Source of the DNA: a bacterium | GTDB lineage: Bacteria; 4484-113; JAFGCY01 | Direction: 5' to 3' | NCBI GenBank assembly: GCA_020440605.1 | Contig: JAGRNT010000011.1 | Span: 1-64,000, forward strand | Length of the DNA: 64,000 nucleotides | Shown: positions 8,933-17,500 of the stretch, in pieces | Position numbering within the stretch: position 1 is the stretch's first letter | Layout of the letters: each line of letters starts with the position of its first letter | Translations under genes and position numbers: made by a program | The notes under the pieces: model-generated | Seen by the model: the letters and a program-made list of their open reading frames with translations, nothing else | What the model was told of the DNA's origin: nothing | Databases searched by the model: none

Positions 8933-8938
8933 ATTCTA
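8933..8938 (-). promoter_or_regulatory. TAGAAT -10 box for arsM
   Basis: Ends six bases before the ATG at 8926; GCGACA 17 bp upstream is a plausible -35. Confidence 0.55.
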
Positions 8939-8947
8939 CTGCCGGAT

Positions 8948-10264
8948 TCAGGCCTTGTCGCTGCGCAGTTCCTCGATGGAGTCCAGATCGAGGCGGTGGT
9001 CCATCCGCTCAACCTTCGTACGCAGGTAGCGCGCCAGCTCCGGACCGACCTCACCCTTGACCGGCACGGGCACGCGACCGCTGATGCGCACGCGGAAGCT
9101 CTCGAGGCCGATGATCTTGGCCGGATTGTTGGTCATCAGGCGGATGCTCTTCACGCCCAGGTCCTCAAGCATGGCATTGCCCATCCAGTACTCACGCTTG
9201 TCGGCCGGCAACCCGAGCGCGATATTGGCATCATAGGTGTCCATGCCCTGGTCCTGCAGGTTGTAGGCGCGGATCTTGTTGATCAGCCCGATTCCGCGGC
9301 CCTCCTGGCGCAGGTAGAGCAGCACGCCACGGCCTTCCTCGGCGATGGCCTGCAGGGCGATCTCCAGCTGGTCGCCGCAGTCGCAGCGCGCACTGTGGAA
9401 CACATCGCCGGTCAGGCATTCGCTGTGCATCCGGCACAGCACATTCTCATGGTCCGTAACCTCACCCATCACGAGCGCGACATGGTGCTCATCCGTACCG
9501 GGGACCTCGTAGCCCACGATCCGGAACTCACCGTAGCGCGTCGGCAGGCTGGCATCATCGATGCGCTCGATGCGGCGCAGCGCGCCGTTGTCACGCTTCT
9601 CATTGCCGCTTTCAGTGGCTTCGCGGTAGCGCAGCACGTCGCGTACATGCACGAGTGGGAGGTCGTAGCGCTCACTGATCTCCCGGAGCTCAGGCTGGCG
9701 GGCCATCGTGCCGTCGGCATTGCAGATTTCGCAGACAACGGCGGCGGGATAGATCCCGGCGATGCGCGCCAGATCAATGCTGCCTTCGGTCTGGCCGAGG
9801 CGCACAAGCACCCCGCCTTCTTTGGCACGCAGCGGCACGACATGTCCGGGGCGCTGCAGGTCATGCGGCCGGGTGGCGGGATCCGCCAGCAGGCGGATCG
9901 TCAGTGCCATGTCCGAGGCACTGATGCCTGTCGTCGTACCCTTGAGGGCATCCACGCTCACCGCCATCGCGGTTCCGAGCGTGGAGGTGTTGTCATCCAC
10001 CATCATCGGGATCTGCAGTTCCTCCAGCCGCTTGGCGGTCAGCGGCGCACAGATCATCCCGCGGGCATGCTCACGCATGAAGTTGATGTGCTCGGCCTCG
10101 CAGAACTGGCAGGCGATCACGATGTCCCCTTCATTCTCACGGTCGGGGTCGTCCGCGAGGATCACCATCTGTCCGGCTGCCATGGCCTGGGCGGCACGCT
10201 CCACGCGCAGCATCCAGTCCGGCTTGCCGTCCACACCATTCATGTTCCCGTTTGCTTCGTTCAT
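8948..10264 (-). CDS. ribBA: Bifunctional 3,4-dihydroxy-2-butanone 4-phosphate synthase / GTP cyclohydrolase II
   Basis: The protein has 438 residues. The N-terminal DHBP synthase domain (~20-225) has DDPDRENEGDIV, the acidic metal-binding loop, and RPGHVVPL. The C-terminal GTP cyclohydrolase II domain (~230-415) has RMHSECLTGDVFHSARCDCGDQL, with the three zinc cysteines, and LYLRQEGRGIGL. It makes both riboflavin precursors, from GTP and from ribulose 5-phosphate. It lies 3 bp downstream of ribE and is surely cotranscribed; ribD and ribH are not in the window. A short Asn/Gly-rich N-terminal extension precedes the domain, so the true start could be an internal ATG. Confidence 0.95.
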   Translation of the reverse strand: MNEANGNMNGVDGKPDWMLRVERAAQAMAAGQMVILADDPDRENEGDIVIACQFCEAEHINFMREHARGMICAPLTAKRLEELQIPMMVDDNTSTLGTAMAVSVDALKGTTTGISASDMALTIRLLADPATRPHDLQRPGHVVPLRAKEGGVLVRLGQTEGSIDLARIAGIYPAAVVCEICNADGTMARQPELREISERYDLPLVHVRDVLRYREATESGNEKRDNGALRRIERIDDASLPTRYGEFRIVGYEVPGTDEHHVALVMGEVTDHENVLCRMHSECLTGDVFHSARCDCGDQLEIALQAIAEEGRGVLLYLRQEGRGIGLINKIRAYNLQDQGMDTYDANIALGLPADKREYWMGNAMLEDLGVKSIRLMTNNPAKIIGLESFRVRISGRVPVPVKGEVGPELARYLRTKVERMDHRLDLDSIEELRSDKA

Positions 10265-10267
10265 TTC

Positions 10268-10870
10268 TCAGTCCTTGTTCATGGCAGCCAGGATCCGTTC
10301 CACGCTGTGCTGCACCGTCTTCACCATCATGTCCATTTCGAGGTTGACCTTGTCTCCCTCGCTCAGGCCGCCGAGATTCGTGGCAGCCAGGGTTTCGGGG
10401 ATCAGCTCCAGTACCACGGCATGGTCTTCCAGCTCGTGGATCGTCAGGCTGACCCCGTCGATGGCAATACTACCCTTGTGGATCGCATAGATGTTCAATG
10501 CATGGGGGATGGACACACTAAGCTCACAGTCTCCATCGTTTCTGCTGACTTTCCGCACTACCTGGCCCATGCCCTCGACATGCCCGCTGAGCAGATGCCC
10601 GCCAAGGCTGTCACCGAAACGCAGGGCCGGCTCCAGGTTGAGGCGGCTGCCGGTTTCCAGACGGCCAAGCGTAGTGAGTTCCAGGGTCTCATCCAGTAGA
10701 TCGGCACCGAACCCGTCTTCATGCATGCGAACCACGGTCAGGCAGGCACCATTCACCGCCACGCTGTCTCCATGGGCGGGCTGCAGCCTGGCCATGTCGC
10801 AGTCGATGCGGATGGTCTTGCCGCTGCGTTCGCGCAGAATGCCGTTCTGGCGGATCAGTCCAGTGAACAT
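10268..10870 (-). CDS. ribE: Riboflavin synthase, alpha chain
   Basis: The 200-residue protein has the two repeated lumazine-binding barrels. It starts MFTGLI, repeats as VNGACLTVV (~40-48) and later VSLTIHE (~138-144), with SRLNLEPALRFGDSLGGHLLSGHV in the linker. It dismutates two 6,7-dimethyl-8-ribityllumazine molecules to riboflavin. A TACAAT -10 box (10877-10882) ends six bases before the ATG, so no room exists for an FMN riboswitch, the usual regulator of such operons. The adjacent divergent gene starts only 100 bp away. Confidence 0.95.
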   Translation of the reverse strand: MFTGLIRQNGILRERSGKTIRIDCDMARLQPAHGDSVAVNGACLTVVRMHEDGFGADLLDETLELTTLGRLETGSRLNLEPALRFGDSLGGHLLSGHVEGMGQVVRKVSRNDGDCELSVSIPHALNIYAIHKGSIAIDGVSLTIHELEDHAVVLELIPETLAATNLGGLSEGDKVNLEMDMMVKTVQHSVERILAAMNKD

Positions 10871-10876
10871 CGCGAT

Positions 10877-10882
10877 ATTGTA
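10877..10882 (-). promoter_or_regulatory. TACAAT -10 box for ribE-ribBA
   Basis: Six bases separate it from the ribE ATG at 10870; leaderless start predicted. Confidence 0.55.
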
Positions 10883-10970
10883 CCTGTGGCTCAGGGGCTA
10901 TTATCTAAACATCTGTAAATATTTATCTGCAAGCGCGGTGATGCTCATCCACTGTGTTAAATTGAGAGCG

Positions 10971-11801
10971 ATGGAGCTGCAGGAACAGTTCAGGGGCGTA
11001 ATGGCCGGTGCCGCACTGGCCGGTGCGCGCGGACTTGGTCAGCTCAGTTGCGTGGCCCGGAGCTATCGTGATTACCGGGGCTTCAGCGCTGAAGACCTCA
11101 CCGAACGCCTGCTGAGCTGGTTCAGAGCAGGAACGGAAACGACCGATCCGATGACCGGCGAAGCCCTGCTGCTGCTGGGCCGGGGTTACACATTCGAGCG
11201 TGCGGCGGCTGATGCCCGCCTGCGCCAGCCTGAAGCCATTCGCTGCAATGACCGTGCTCTGCTGCGTACACTGCCGGCAGGCCTGGTGCGTTATCACGAT
11301 GACATCCACCTGATCGGTGAAGCCCGGCTGATCTGCGGCCTGACACATGCGGACGAGGAATGCAAGATGGCCAGCGTAGCCCTCAACCTGGCGCTGGCGC
11401 ACCTGCTGATGGTCGGCACGGACGGCCTGATTGAGGAGATCCTGGAGTTCGTCGGGCCGCGCATGCCTGAATTCGGGGAGCGCCTGAAGGCCATTGAAAC
11501 CATGCAGCCGGCCCAGCTCAGGCTCAGCGGGCGCAGCCTGGACACGGTGCAGGCCGCACTCTGGCTGGCCTACTACTGCGACAGCTACAGGGAACTGGAG
11601 CGGATCATCAGTATCGGGGAAGGCGACGCGGAGGTGCTGCTGCCGCTGGCCTCATCCCTGATCGGTGCGCATCTGGGCTATCACGGGCTGGGGCAGGGCG
11701 GCTGGCCCGCCTCGGCATCACTTGAATACATGCTACAGCTCGCCGACCAGCTCTATGAGCTATCCCAGTCCGAACCGGAAATCGAGCGGGAACGCTCCTA
11801 G
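10971..11801 (+). CDS. ADP-ribosylglycohydrolase-like protein with altered metal motifs
   Basis: The 276-residue protein follows the DraG-type fold along its length: GVMAGAALAGARGLG (~9-23) where the family has GxxxGDALG, ETTDPMTGEALLLL (~56-69), CNDRALLRTLPAGL (~91-104), LTHADEECKMA (~124-134), and LDTVQAALWLAYYC followed by GEGDAEVLLPLASSLIGAHLG (~217-237) near the C-terminus. Family enzymes remove ADP-ribose using two Mg ions held by DD and DxD motifs. Here the N-terminal GD is lost and the C-terminal site reads DAE, so catalysis may be altered or lost. TTAAAT lies eight bases before the ATG. An in-frame ATG at 10941 is an alternative start. The stop overlaps prs by 4 bp, convergently. Confidence 0.65.
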   Translation: MELQEQFRGVMAGAALAGARGLGQLSCVARSYRDYRGFSAEDLTERLLSWFRAGTETTDPMTGEALLLLGRGYTFERAAADARLRQPEAIRCNDRALLRTLPAGLVRYHDDIHLIGEARLICGLTHADEECKMASVALNLALAHLLMVGTDGLIEEILEFVGPRMPEFGERLKAIETMQPAQLRLSGRSLDTVQAALWLAYYCDSYRELERIISIGEGDAEVLLPLASSLIGAHLGYHGLGQGGWPASASLEYMLQLADQLYELSQSEPEIERERS

Positions 11802-12751
11802 TTGAACAGGCTGGAGATGCTCATCCCGGCATGGTTGCGGCGGATGGCCTCGGCCAGCACCTGAGCCACGGAGATGTAGCGGATCTTGTGCACGGAGGTT
11901 CCATCCCGGCGCGGGATGGTGTTGCAGACCGTCACAAGGTCAATCGGGCTCTCGAGGATCCGCTCCACGGCGGAACCGCTGAAGATTCCATGCGTGGCGA
12001 AGACCCGCACGGCGCTGGCCCCGTCCTCCATCAGGCGGTGCGCACCGGCCGTGATGCTGCCGGCGGTATCGATGATGTCGTCAAACAGGATCGCACGCTT
12101 GCCCTTCACGTCACCGACCACGTCCACCACCTCGGCCACATTCGCCTCCGGACGGCGCTTGGCGATGATCGCGATCGGCAGGCCGAGGCGGTCAGCCACG
12201 AACTTGGCACGCTCCACACCGCCCACATCCGGGCTGACGATCACCACGTCGCTTTCATCCCAGCCGTCATTGCGGATGTAGTCACAGAGCACGTTGGCGG
12301 CGTTCAGGTGGTCCACCGGGCAGTTGAAGAAGCCCTGGATGCTGTTGGAGTGCAGGTCCATCGCCAGCACGCGGCTGGCTCCGGTGCCCTCGATCAGGTT
12401 GGCGACGACGCGCGCGCTGATCGGTTCGCGGGGCTGGAGCTTCTTGTCCTGGCGGGCATAGCCGTAGTAGGGGGTGACAACGCCGATGCGGTAGGCGCTG
12501 GCGCGCTTCAGGGCATCGATCAGCAGCAGAAGCTCCATCAGGTTGTCATTCACCGGCGCGCAGGTGCTCTGCAGGATGAAGCAGTGCGCCTCACGGATGC
12601 TTTCCTCGACCTTGATCTTGAGCTCTCCGTCGCTGAACTTCTCGACGGTGGCGGATGTCAGCGGCACGCCGAGGCGTTCGCTGATCTCAGCCCAGAGCTC
12701 GGGGTTGGAATTGCCGGCGATCAGGCGCAGCGGCCTCTGCGTGTAACTCAT
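11798..12751 (-). CDS. prs: Ribose-phosphate pyrophosphokinase
   Basis: The 317-residue protein is full length for class I PRPP synthetases. It shows the ATP loop and PP-loop, the divalent-cation region VLAMDLHSNSIQGFF (~128-142; family DLHxxQIQGFF), the flexible-loop KRRPEANVAEV (~195-205), and the PRPP-binding LFDDIIDTAGSITAG (~218-232). It converts ribose 5-phosphate and ATP to PRPP for nucleotide, His and Trp synthesis. Its ATG overlaps the glmU stop by 4 bp, so it is translationally coupled to glmU, an arrangement also known in other bacteria. Confidence 0.97.
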   Translation of the reverse strand: MSYTQRPLRLIAGNSNPELWAEISERLGVPLTSATVEKFSDGELKIKVEESIREAHCFILQSTCAPVNDNLMELLLLIDALKRASAYRIGVVTPYYGYARQDKKLQPREPISARVVANLIEGTGASRVLAMDLHSNSIQGFFNCPVDHLNAANVLCDYIRNDGWDESDVVIVSPDVGGVERAKFVADRLGLPIAIIAKRRPEANVAEVVDVVGDVKGKRAILFDDIIDTAGSITAGAHRLMEDGASAVRVFATHGIFSGSAVERILESPIDLVTVCNTIPRRDGTSVHKIRYISVAQVLAEAIRRNHAGMSISSLFN

Positions 12752-14223
12752 GACTTGCCTCCGGCCTCGCCGGCCTCCCTCTCGCGTTCCATGGCACGCT
12801 GTTCCTTCAGGCGCTGGGCCTTCTCCCGCAGCCTGGCGGCGTAGCCTTCCTTGTTCTCCTGGCGCGCCCGGCCCACGGCCAGTGCATCCTGCGGCACGTC
12901 CTTCGTGACCGCACTGCCCATCGCCACATAGGCGCCCTCACCGATCGTGAGCGGAGCCTGCAGGCTGCTGTTGCTGCCCACGAACACATTGTTGCCGATG
13001 CTGATGCGGTGCTTGTTGACACCGTCGTAGTTGCAGAAGATCGTGCCGGCGCCGATGTTGACATTCTCACCGAGCTCGGCGTCGCCGATGTACTGCAGGT
13101 GCGGCAGCTTGCTGCCCGTGCCGATCACGGCGTTCTTGGTCTCCACGAAGTTGCCGACCTTGACGTTGTCCTGCAGGTGCGTGCCCGGGCGCAGGTTGAC
13201 ATACGGGCCGATCGTGACGTTGTCATCCACGTCGCAGTCCAGCGCGCGCACGTGCATGAGCGTGCAGTTCTCGCCGATGTTGGCATTGTCGAGCACGCAG
13301 CCCGGACCGATCACGGTTCCACGCCCGACCTCCGCGCCATTGAGCAGCACGCAGTTCGGACCGATCTCCACGTCCTCGTCGAGCTTGACATCGGCGTGCA
13401 TGTAGACGGTCTCGGGCATGCGGAAGGTCACGCCGGCCTGCATCCAGGAGCGGCGCAGGGCAGTCAGCACTTCCTGCTCCGCCCAGGCGAGCTGTTCACG
13501 GTCGTTGATCCCGCTGATGCTGACGTAGTCCTCGGTCATGCAGGATGCGGTGGGAGCCATCTTCACGATGTCCGGCAGGTAGTACTCACCCTTCACGCTG
13601 CTCTTGCCGATTGTCTCCGCCGCTTTGCGAAGCTGCTCGAAGACCCGTACGCTGAACAGGTACATCCCGCTGTTGACTTCATTGATGAAGCGCTGCTCTT
13701 CCGTGGCATCCGCTTCCTCAACGATGGCCTCAATGATCCCGTTCTCCGGATCCCCATCGTGCAGTATGCGGCCGTAGCCCGAGGGATCCTCCATCAGCGC
13801 GGTGAGCACGCTGTGCTCCGCACCCGCGGCATCGCGCGCCTCGAACAGCATGCGCAGGGTCTCATCATCGATCAGCGGCGCATCCCCCGGCAGCACGATG
13901 ATGTCAGTTATGCCTTCCGCCAGCACGGGTTCCGCCTGCAGCAGGGCATGAGCCGTACCCAGGGCCGGCTGCTGCAGGGCGTAGGTGAGGGGCACATTGA
14001 TCTCCCCGTCGCTGTAGTCATCCCCCAGCGCATCATGCAGCTCCGCCTCATTGTGCGGTCCATGCACCAGAATCACCTGGTGTGGTTCAAGGGGCAGGAC
14101 GGCATCCAGCACCCATTCGATCACAGTCTGGCCGCAGATTGTATGCAGCAGCTTGCTCTTCTTCGAATGAAAGCGGGTGGACTTGCCGGCGGCCAGTATC
14201 ACAATGGCTAATCTGACATCCAT
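12748..14223 (-). CDS. glmU: Bifunctional UDP-N-acetylglucosamine pyrophosphorylase / glucosamine-1-phosphate acetyltransferase
   Basis: The protein has 491 residues from the ATG at 14223. The uridyltransferase domain begins VILAAGKSTRF (GxGTxM-type loop) with LPGDAPLI for metal and nucleotide binding. A C-terminal left-handed beta-helix of hexapeptide repeats (residues ~270-440) includes NLRPGTHL, KNAVIGTGSKLPHLQYIGDAELGENVNIG and the usual FCNYDGVNK catalytic segment, plus a charged helical tail. It makes UDP-GlcNAc for peptidoglycan and lipid A. An ATG 36 bp upstream exists, but the TATAAT box lies between, so 14223 is preferred. Confidence 0.95.
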   Translation of the reverse strand: MDVRLAIVILAAGKSTRFHSKKSKLLHTICGQTVIEWVLDAVLPLEPHQVILVHGPHNEAELHDALGDDYSDGEINVPLTYALQQPALGTAHALLQAEPVLAEGITDIIVLPGDAPLIDDETLRMLFEARDAAGAEHSVLTALMEDPSGYGRILHDGDPENGIIEAIVEEADATEEQRFINEVNSGMYLFSVRVFEQLRKAAETIGKSSVKGEYYLPDIVKMAPTASCMTEDYVSISGINDREQLAWAEQEVLTALRRSWMQAGVTFRMPETVYMHADVKLDEDVEIGPNCVLLNGAEVGRGTVIGPGCVLDNANIGENCTLMHVRALDCDVDDNVTIGPYVNLRPGTHLQDNVKVGNFVETKNAVIGTGSKLPHLQYIGDAELGENVNIGAGTIFCNYDGVNKHRISIGNNVFVGSNSSLQAPLTIGEGAYVAMGSAVTKDVPQDALAVGRARQENKEGYAARLREKAQRLKEQRAMEREREAGEAGGKS

Positions 14224-14548
14224 GGCGCCTGAATTATACAGGCAGCAACATGCTGTCAATTCAAATTGAGACCGGCTGCATCCCTGATCAGTGATACCTG
14301 CACATTGATTTTGTAACCTCCGTGAAGTCTCTGCGTCGAATAGCTGACTTGCCGTATGGAAATTGCCAATTTTTCCCAGAGTTTATTAAACTCGGGTTAA
14401 AGAGGGTTTACAAAGCGATTTCCTGCGGGAAAATGAGACGAATCGTCCTGCCTGGAAGACGATTTGATTTGGCTGATTTTTGATATTTAGTTTCTAACTA
14501 TTCAATTCAGCCCATGTATTTACACCATGTGGTTGTGAGGACTGACTC
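14224..14548. other. AT-rich intergenic region before the PKD lipoprotein gene
   Basis: This gap of 325 bp is clearly richer in A/T than its surroundings. It holds the glmU promoter at its left, a perfect dyad GAGTTTATTAAACTC (14379-14393), a hairpin CGTCCTGCCTGGAAGACG region near 14446, and a GAGGA Shine-Dalgarno before the ATG at 14549. The dyad may be an operator for the large lipoprotein gene. No open frame of interest is seen. Confidence 0.5.
14233..14259 (-). promoter_or_regulatory. Promoter of glmU-prs
   Basis: Minus strand TTGACA (14254-14259) and TATAAT (14233-14238) with a 15-bp spacer; the -10 ends nine bases before the glmU ATG, giving an almost leaderless mRNA. Confidence 0.7.
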
Positions 14549-17500
14549 ATGAAACTGGATGCGCTTACGCGTAGTCTTTGTGCTGCCCTGATCATTTCAG
14601 TGGTGGCAGGCTGCGGCGGCGGCGGGGGAATGAACAACGGGCTGGCACCTGTGGTTGAGAACACCACTAATGCTCCGGTCCTGAATTCGAGCCCTTCCGT
14701 CTCCCTGCCCGTTGGCGAGGCCGAGAAGGAAGTCAATGACTTCGAATTCTCCGTCCTGCCTGAAAGCTTCCTGAGCGAAGAGGACCATGCCGACTTGAGC
14801 ATGGAACTCATCGAGGGAAGCGCCACTGTGACGCTCAGGATTAATGCTGAGAACGCCGAACAGCTTCGTGCGCTGTACTTCCAGGTGCTCTATGATGCCA
14901 ATGAATTCTCCCCAATCGGGGTGGATGTGGCTTCCCGCTTCGGACAGCCCGAGGACATGCTCACCGCAACCTTCATGCAGACCCGCGGTCTGGTGCAGCA
15001 TGGCCAGGTGCTGATCGATCCCTTCAACCAGGATGGCTTCAGCGGCAGTGCCACCCTCGCTGAGCTGCGCTTCATGCGCGAGCCCGCGACCCTGCTGCGC
15101 GGCACCCGCACCACGCCGACCACTTCGGGCAGTGCCGCGGTGCTGATCACCGACGAGGAGAACCACCAGCTGACCTGGGGTTATGCCAGCGTCGGTGACT
15201 ACGACCAGAACCTCGAGACCAACGTCGCGGATCTGACCCCGATCGCCACCCGCCTGCTCAAGGGCGGACCGTTCAGCTACTTCGACATTGACGACGTGAT
15301 TGACGGCGACGGCAACGATGAGATCAACATCGCGGACATCACCCCGATCGGCGTGAACTTCCGCAACCGCGTGCTGGCCTACAACGTCTACAAGACCCTC
15401 GACCAGAATGACTACCCAGCTGCCAATGATGCCCCGAGCACCATCAGCCGCGTGGGCCAGGTCCTGTACGAGGAGGCCAGCGGCAGCCGCTTCACGGAGC
15501 GTCTGCGCTTCGCCTTTGACGTCGGCACGACTGATCCCGATGCCTACTACTGGGTGCGTCCGACCGACAACTTCCTTGAGGGAACCCCCTCCAACATCGC
15601 CGCCTATGGCGCCGTCGGCATTCCCCTGCCCACGGCCGACCTGCAGGCTGATGTGACCACCGGCGAAGTTCCGCTCACGGTCAACTTCGATGCCTCCGCC
15701 TCCGTGGCTCCCTCCAGCAGCATTGTCGACTTCGAGTGGGACCTTGACGGCGACGGCACCTTCAACGAGTCTGACAACGGTGAGGACCTCGTGCAGGGCA
15801 GCAGCACCGCGCAGTTCACCTACAACATGCCGGGACTCGTGAATGTCAGCGTGCGCGTGAGCAACAGCTTCAACCTGAAGTCCAGCGCCAGCGTCGGCAT
15901 CACCCCGACCGAGCAGCCCAACGTGGCTCCCACGGCCTCCATCTCCGCTGACGTCAGCTCCGGTGAGCTGCCGCTGGCAGTGAACTTCGATGCCAGTGCC
16001 TCCTTCGACTCCGACGGCACGATCGTGCTCTATGAGTGGGACTTCGACGGCGACGGCACCTTCGACAGCAACACGGGCACCAGCCCCAGCGCCGGCTTCG
16101 TCTACAGCAACGCCGGGACCTACGACCCCGTGGTGCGCGTCACCGATGACGACGGCGCCGTGGACACCGCCAGCCTCACCGAGAGCGGTGGCAGCACCCT
16201 CGATGTCAACCGCGCGCCCGTGGCCGACATCGCCGCTGACACCCTGAGCGGGACTCTGCCCCTGACCGTCAACTTCGACGCCAGCGGTTCCTCCGATCTC
16301 GACGGCAGCATCGTGCTCTTCGAGTGGGACTTCGAGGGTGACGGCACCTTCGAAAGCAGCACCGGCTCGACGGCCACCACCAGCTTCACCTACACCGCAG
16401 GCGGGACCTTCGACCCGGCCGTGCGTGTCACCGATGACAAGGGTGCCACCGACACCGCCAGCATCAGCGAGACCGTCGGCGGTGGCATCACTGTCAACAT
16501 CGCGCCCACCGCGGCGATCAGTGCAGATACCCTCAGCGGCAACCTGCCCCTGACCATCAACTTCGATGCCAGTGCCTCCAGCGATGTGGACGGCACGATC
16601 GTAAGCTACGAATGGGACTTCGACGGCGACGGCAGCTGGGACCTGGATACGGGTACCACCGCCACCACCTCCTTTGAGTACACCACGAGCGGCAACTTCG
16701 ATCCGGCGGTGCGCGTCACCGATGATGACGGTGCCTCCGATGTCGCCAGCCTCTCCGAGAACGGCGGCGGCACGATCACCATCAACGCCGCCCCGACCGC
16801 GGTGATCACCGGCAGCCCGCTCTCCGGCACGTTGCCCCTGACCGTGGACTTCGATGCCAGCGCTTCCTCGGACAGCGACGGCACGATCGTCAAGTACGAG
16901 TGGGACTTCGACGGTGACGGCAGCTGGGACCTGGACACGGGTACCACGGCCACCACCTCCTTCGAGTACACCACCGCCGGCAACTTCGACCCCGCCGTGC
17001 GTGTCACCGATGACGACGGCGCCACCGGCATCGCGCATCTCAGTGAGAACGACGGTCTGGGTACCGGCATCGACATCAACGATCCGCCGGTGGCCGCGAT
17101 CTCCGCGAGCCCGCTCTCCGGTCCGCTGCCGCTGACCGTCAACTTCGACGCCAGCGCTTCCACCGACAGTGACGGCACGATCGTCAGCTACGAGTGGGAC
17201 TTCGACGGCGACGGCATCTGGGACGAGAACTCCGGCACCAGCCCGACGACCTCCTTCGAGTACACCGTCGGTGGCAGCTTCGATGCCGCCGTGCGCGTCA
17301 CCGACAACGATGGCGCGACTGACGTGGCGCACCTCAGCGACGGCGGCGGTACGGGCATCGATGCCCAGGAGCCCCCGCTGGCTGACATCACCGCCACCCC
17401 GAACAGCGGTCCCGCACCGCTGGTCGTGAGCTTCGATGCCAGTGGCAGTTCCGACCCCGATGGCAGCATCACGCTCTACGAGTGGGATCTGGACTTCAAC

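Noticed and set aside
8906..10699. A 597-codon plus-strand open frame across ribBA and ribE
   Set aside because: Antisense shadow of two unmistakable riboflavin genes; it is His/Ala/Val-rich without any family motif.
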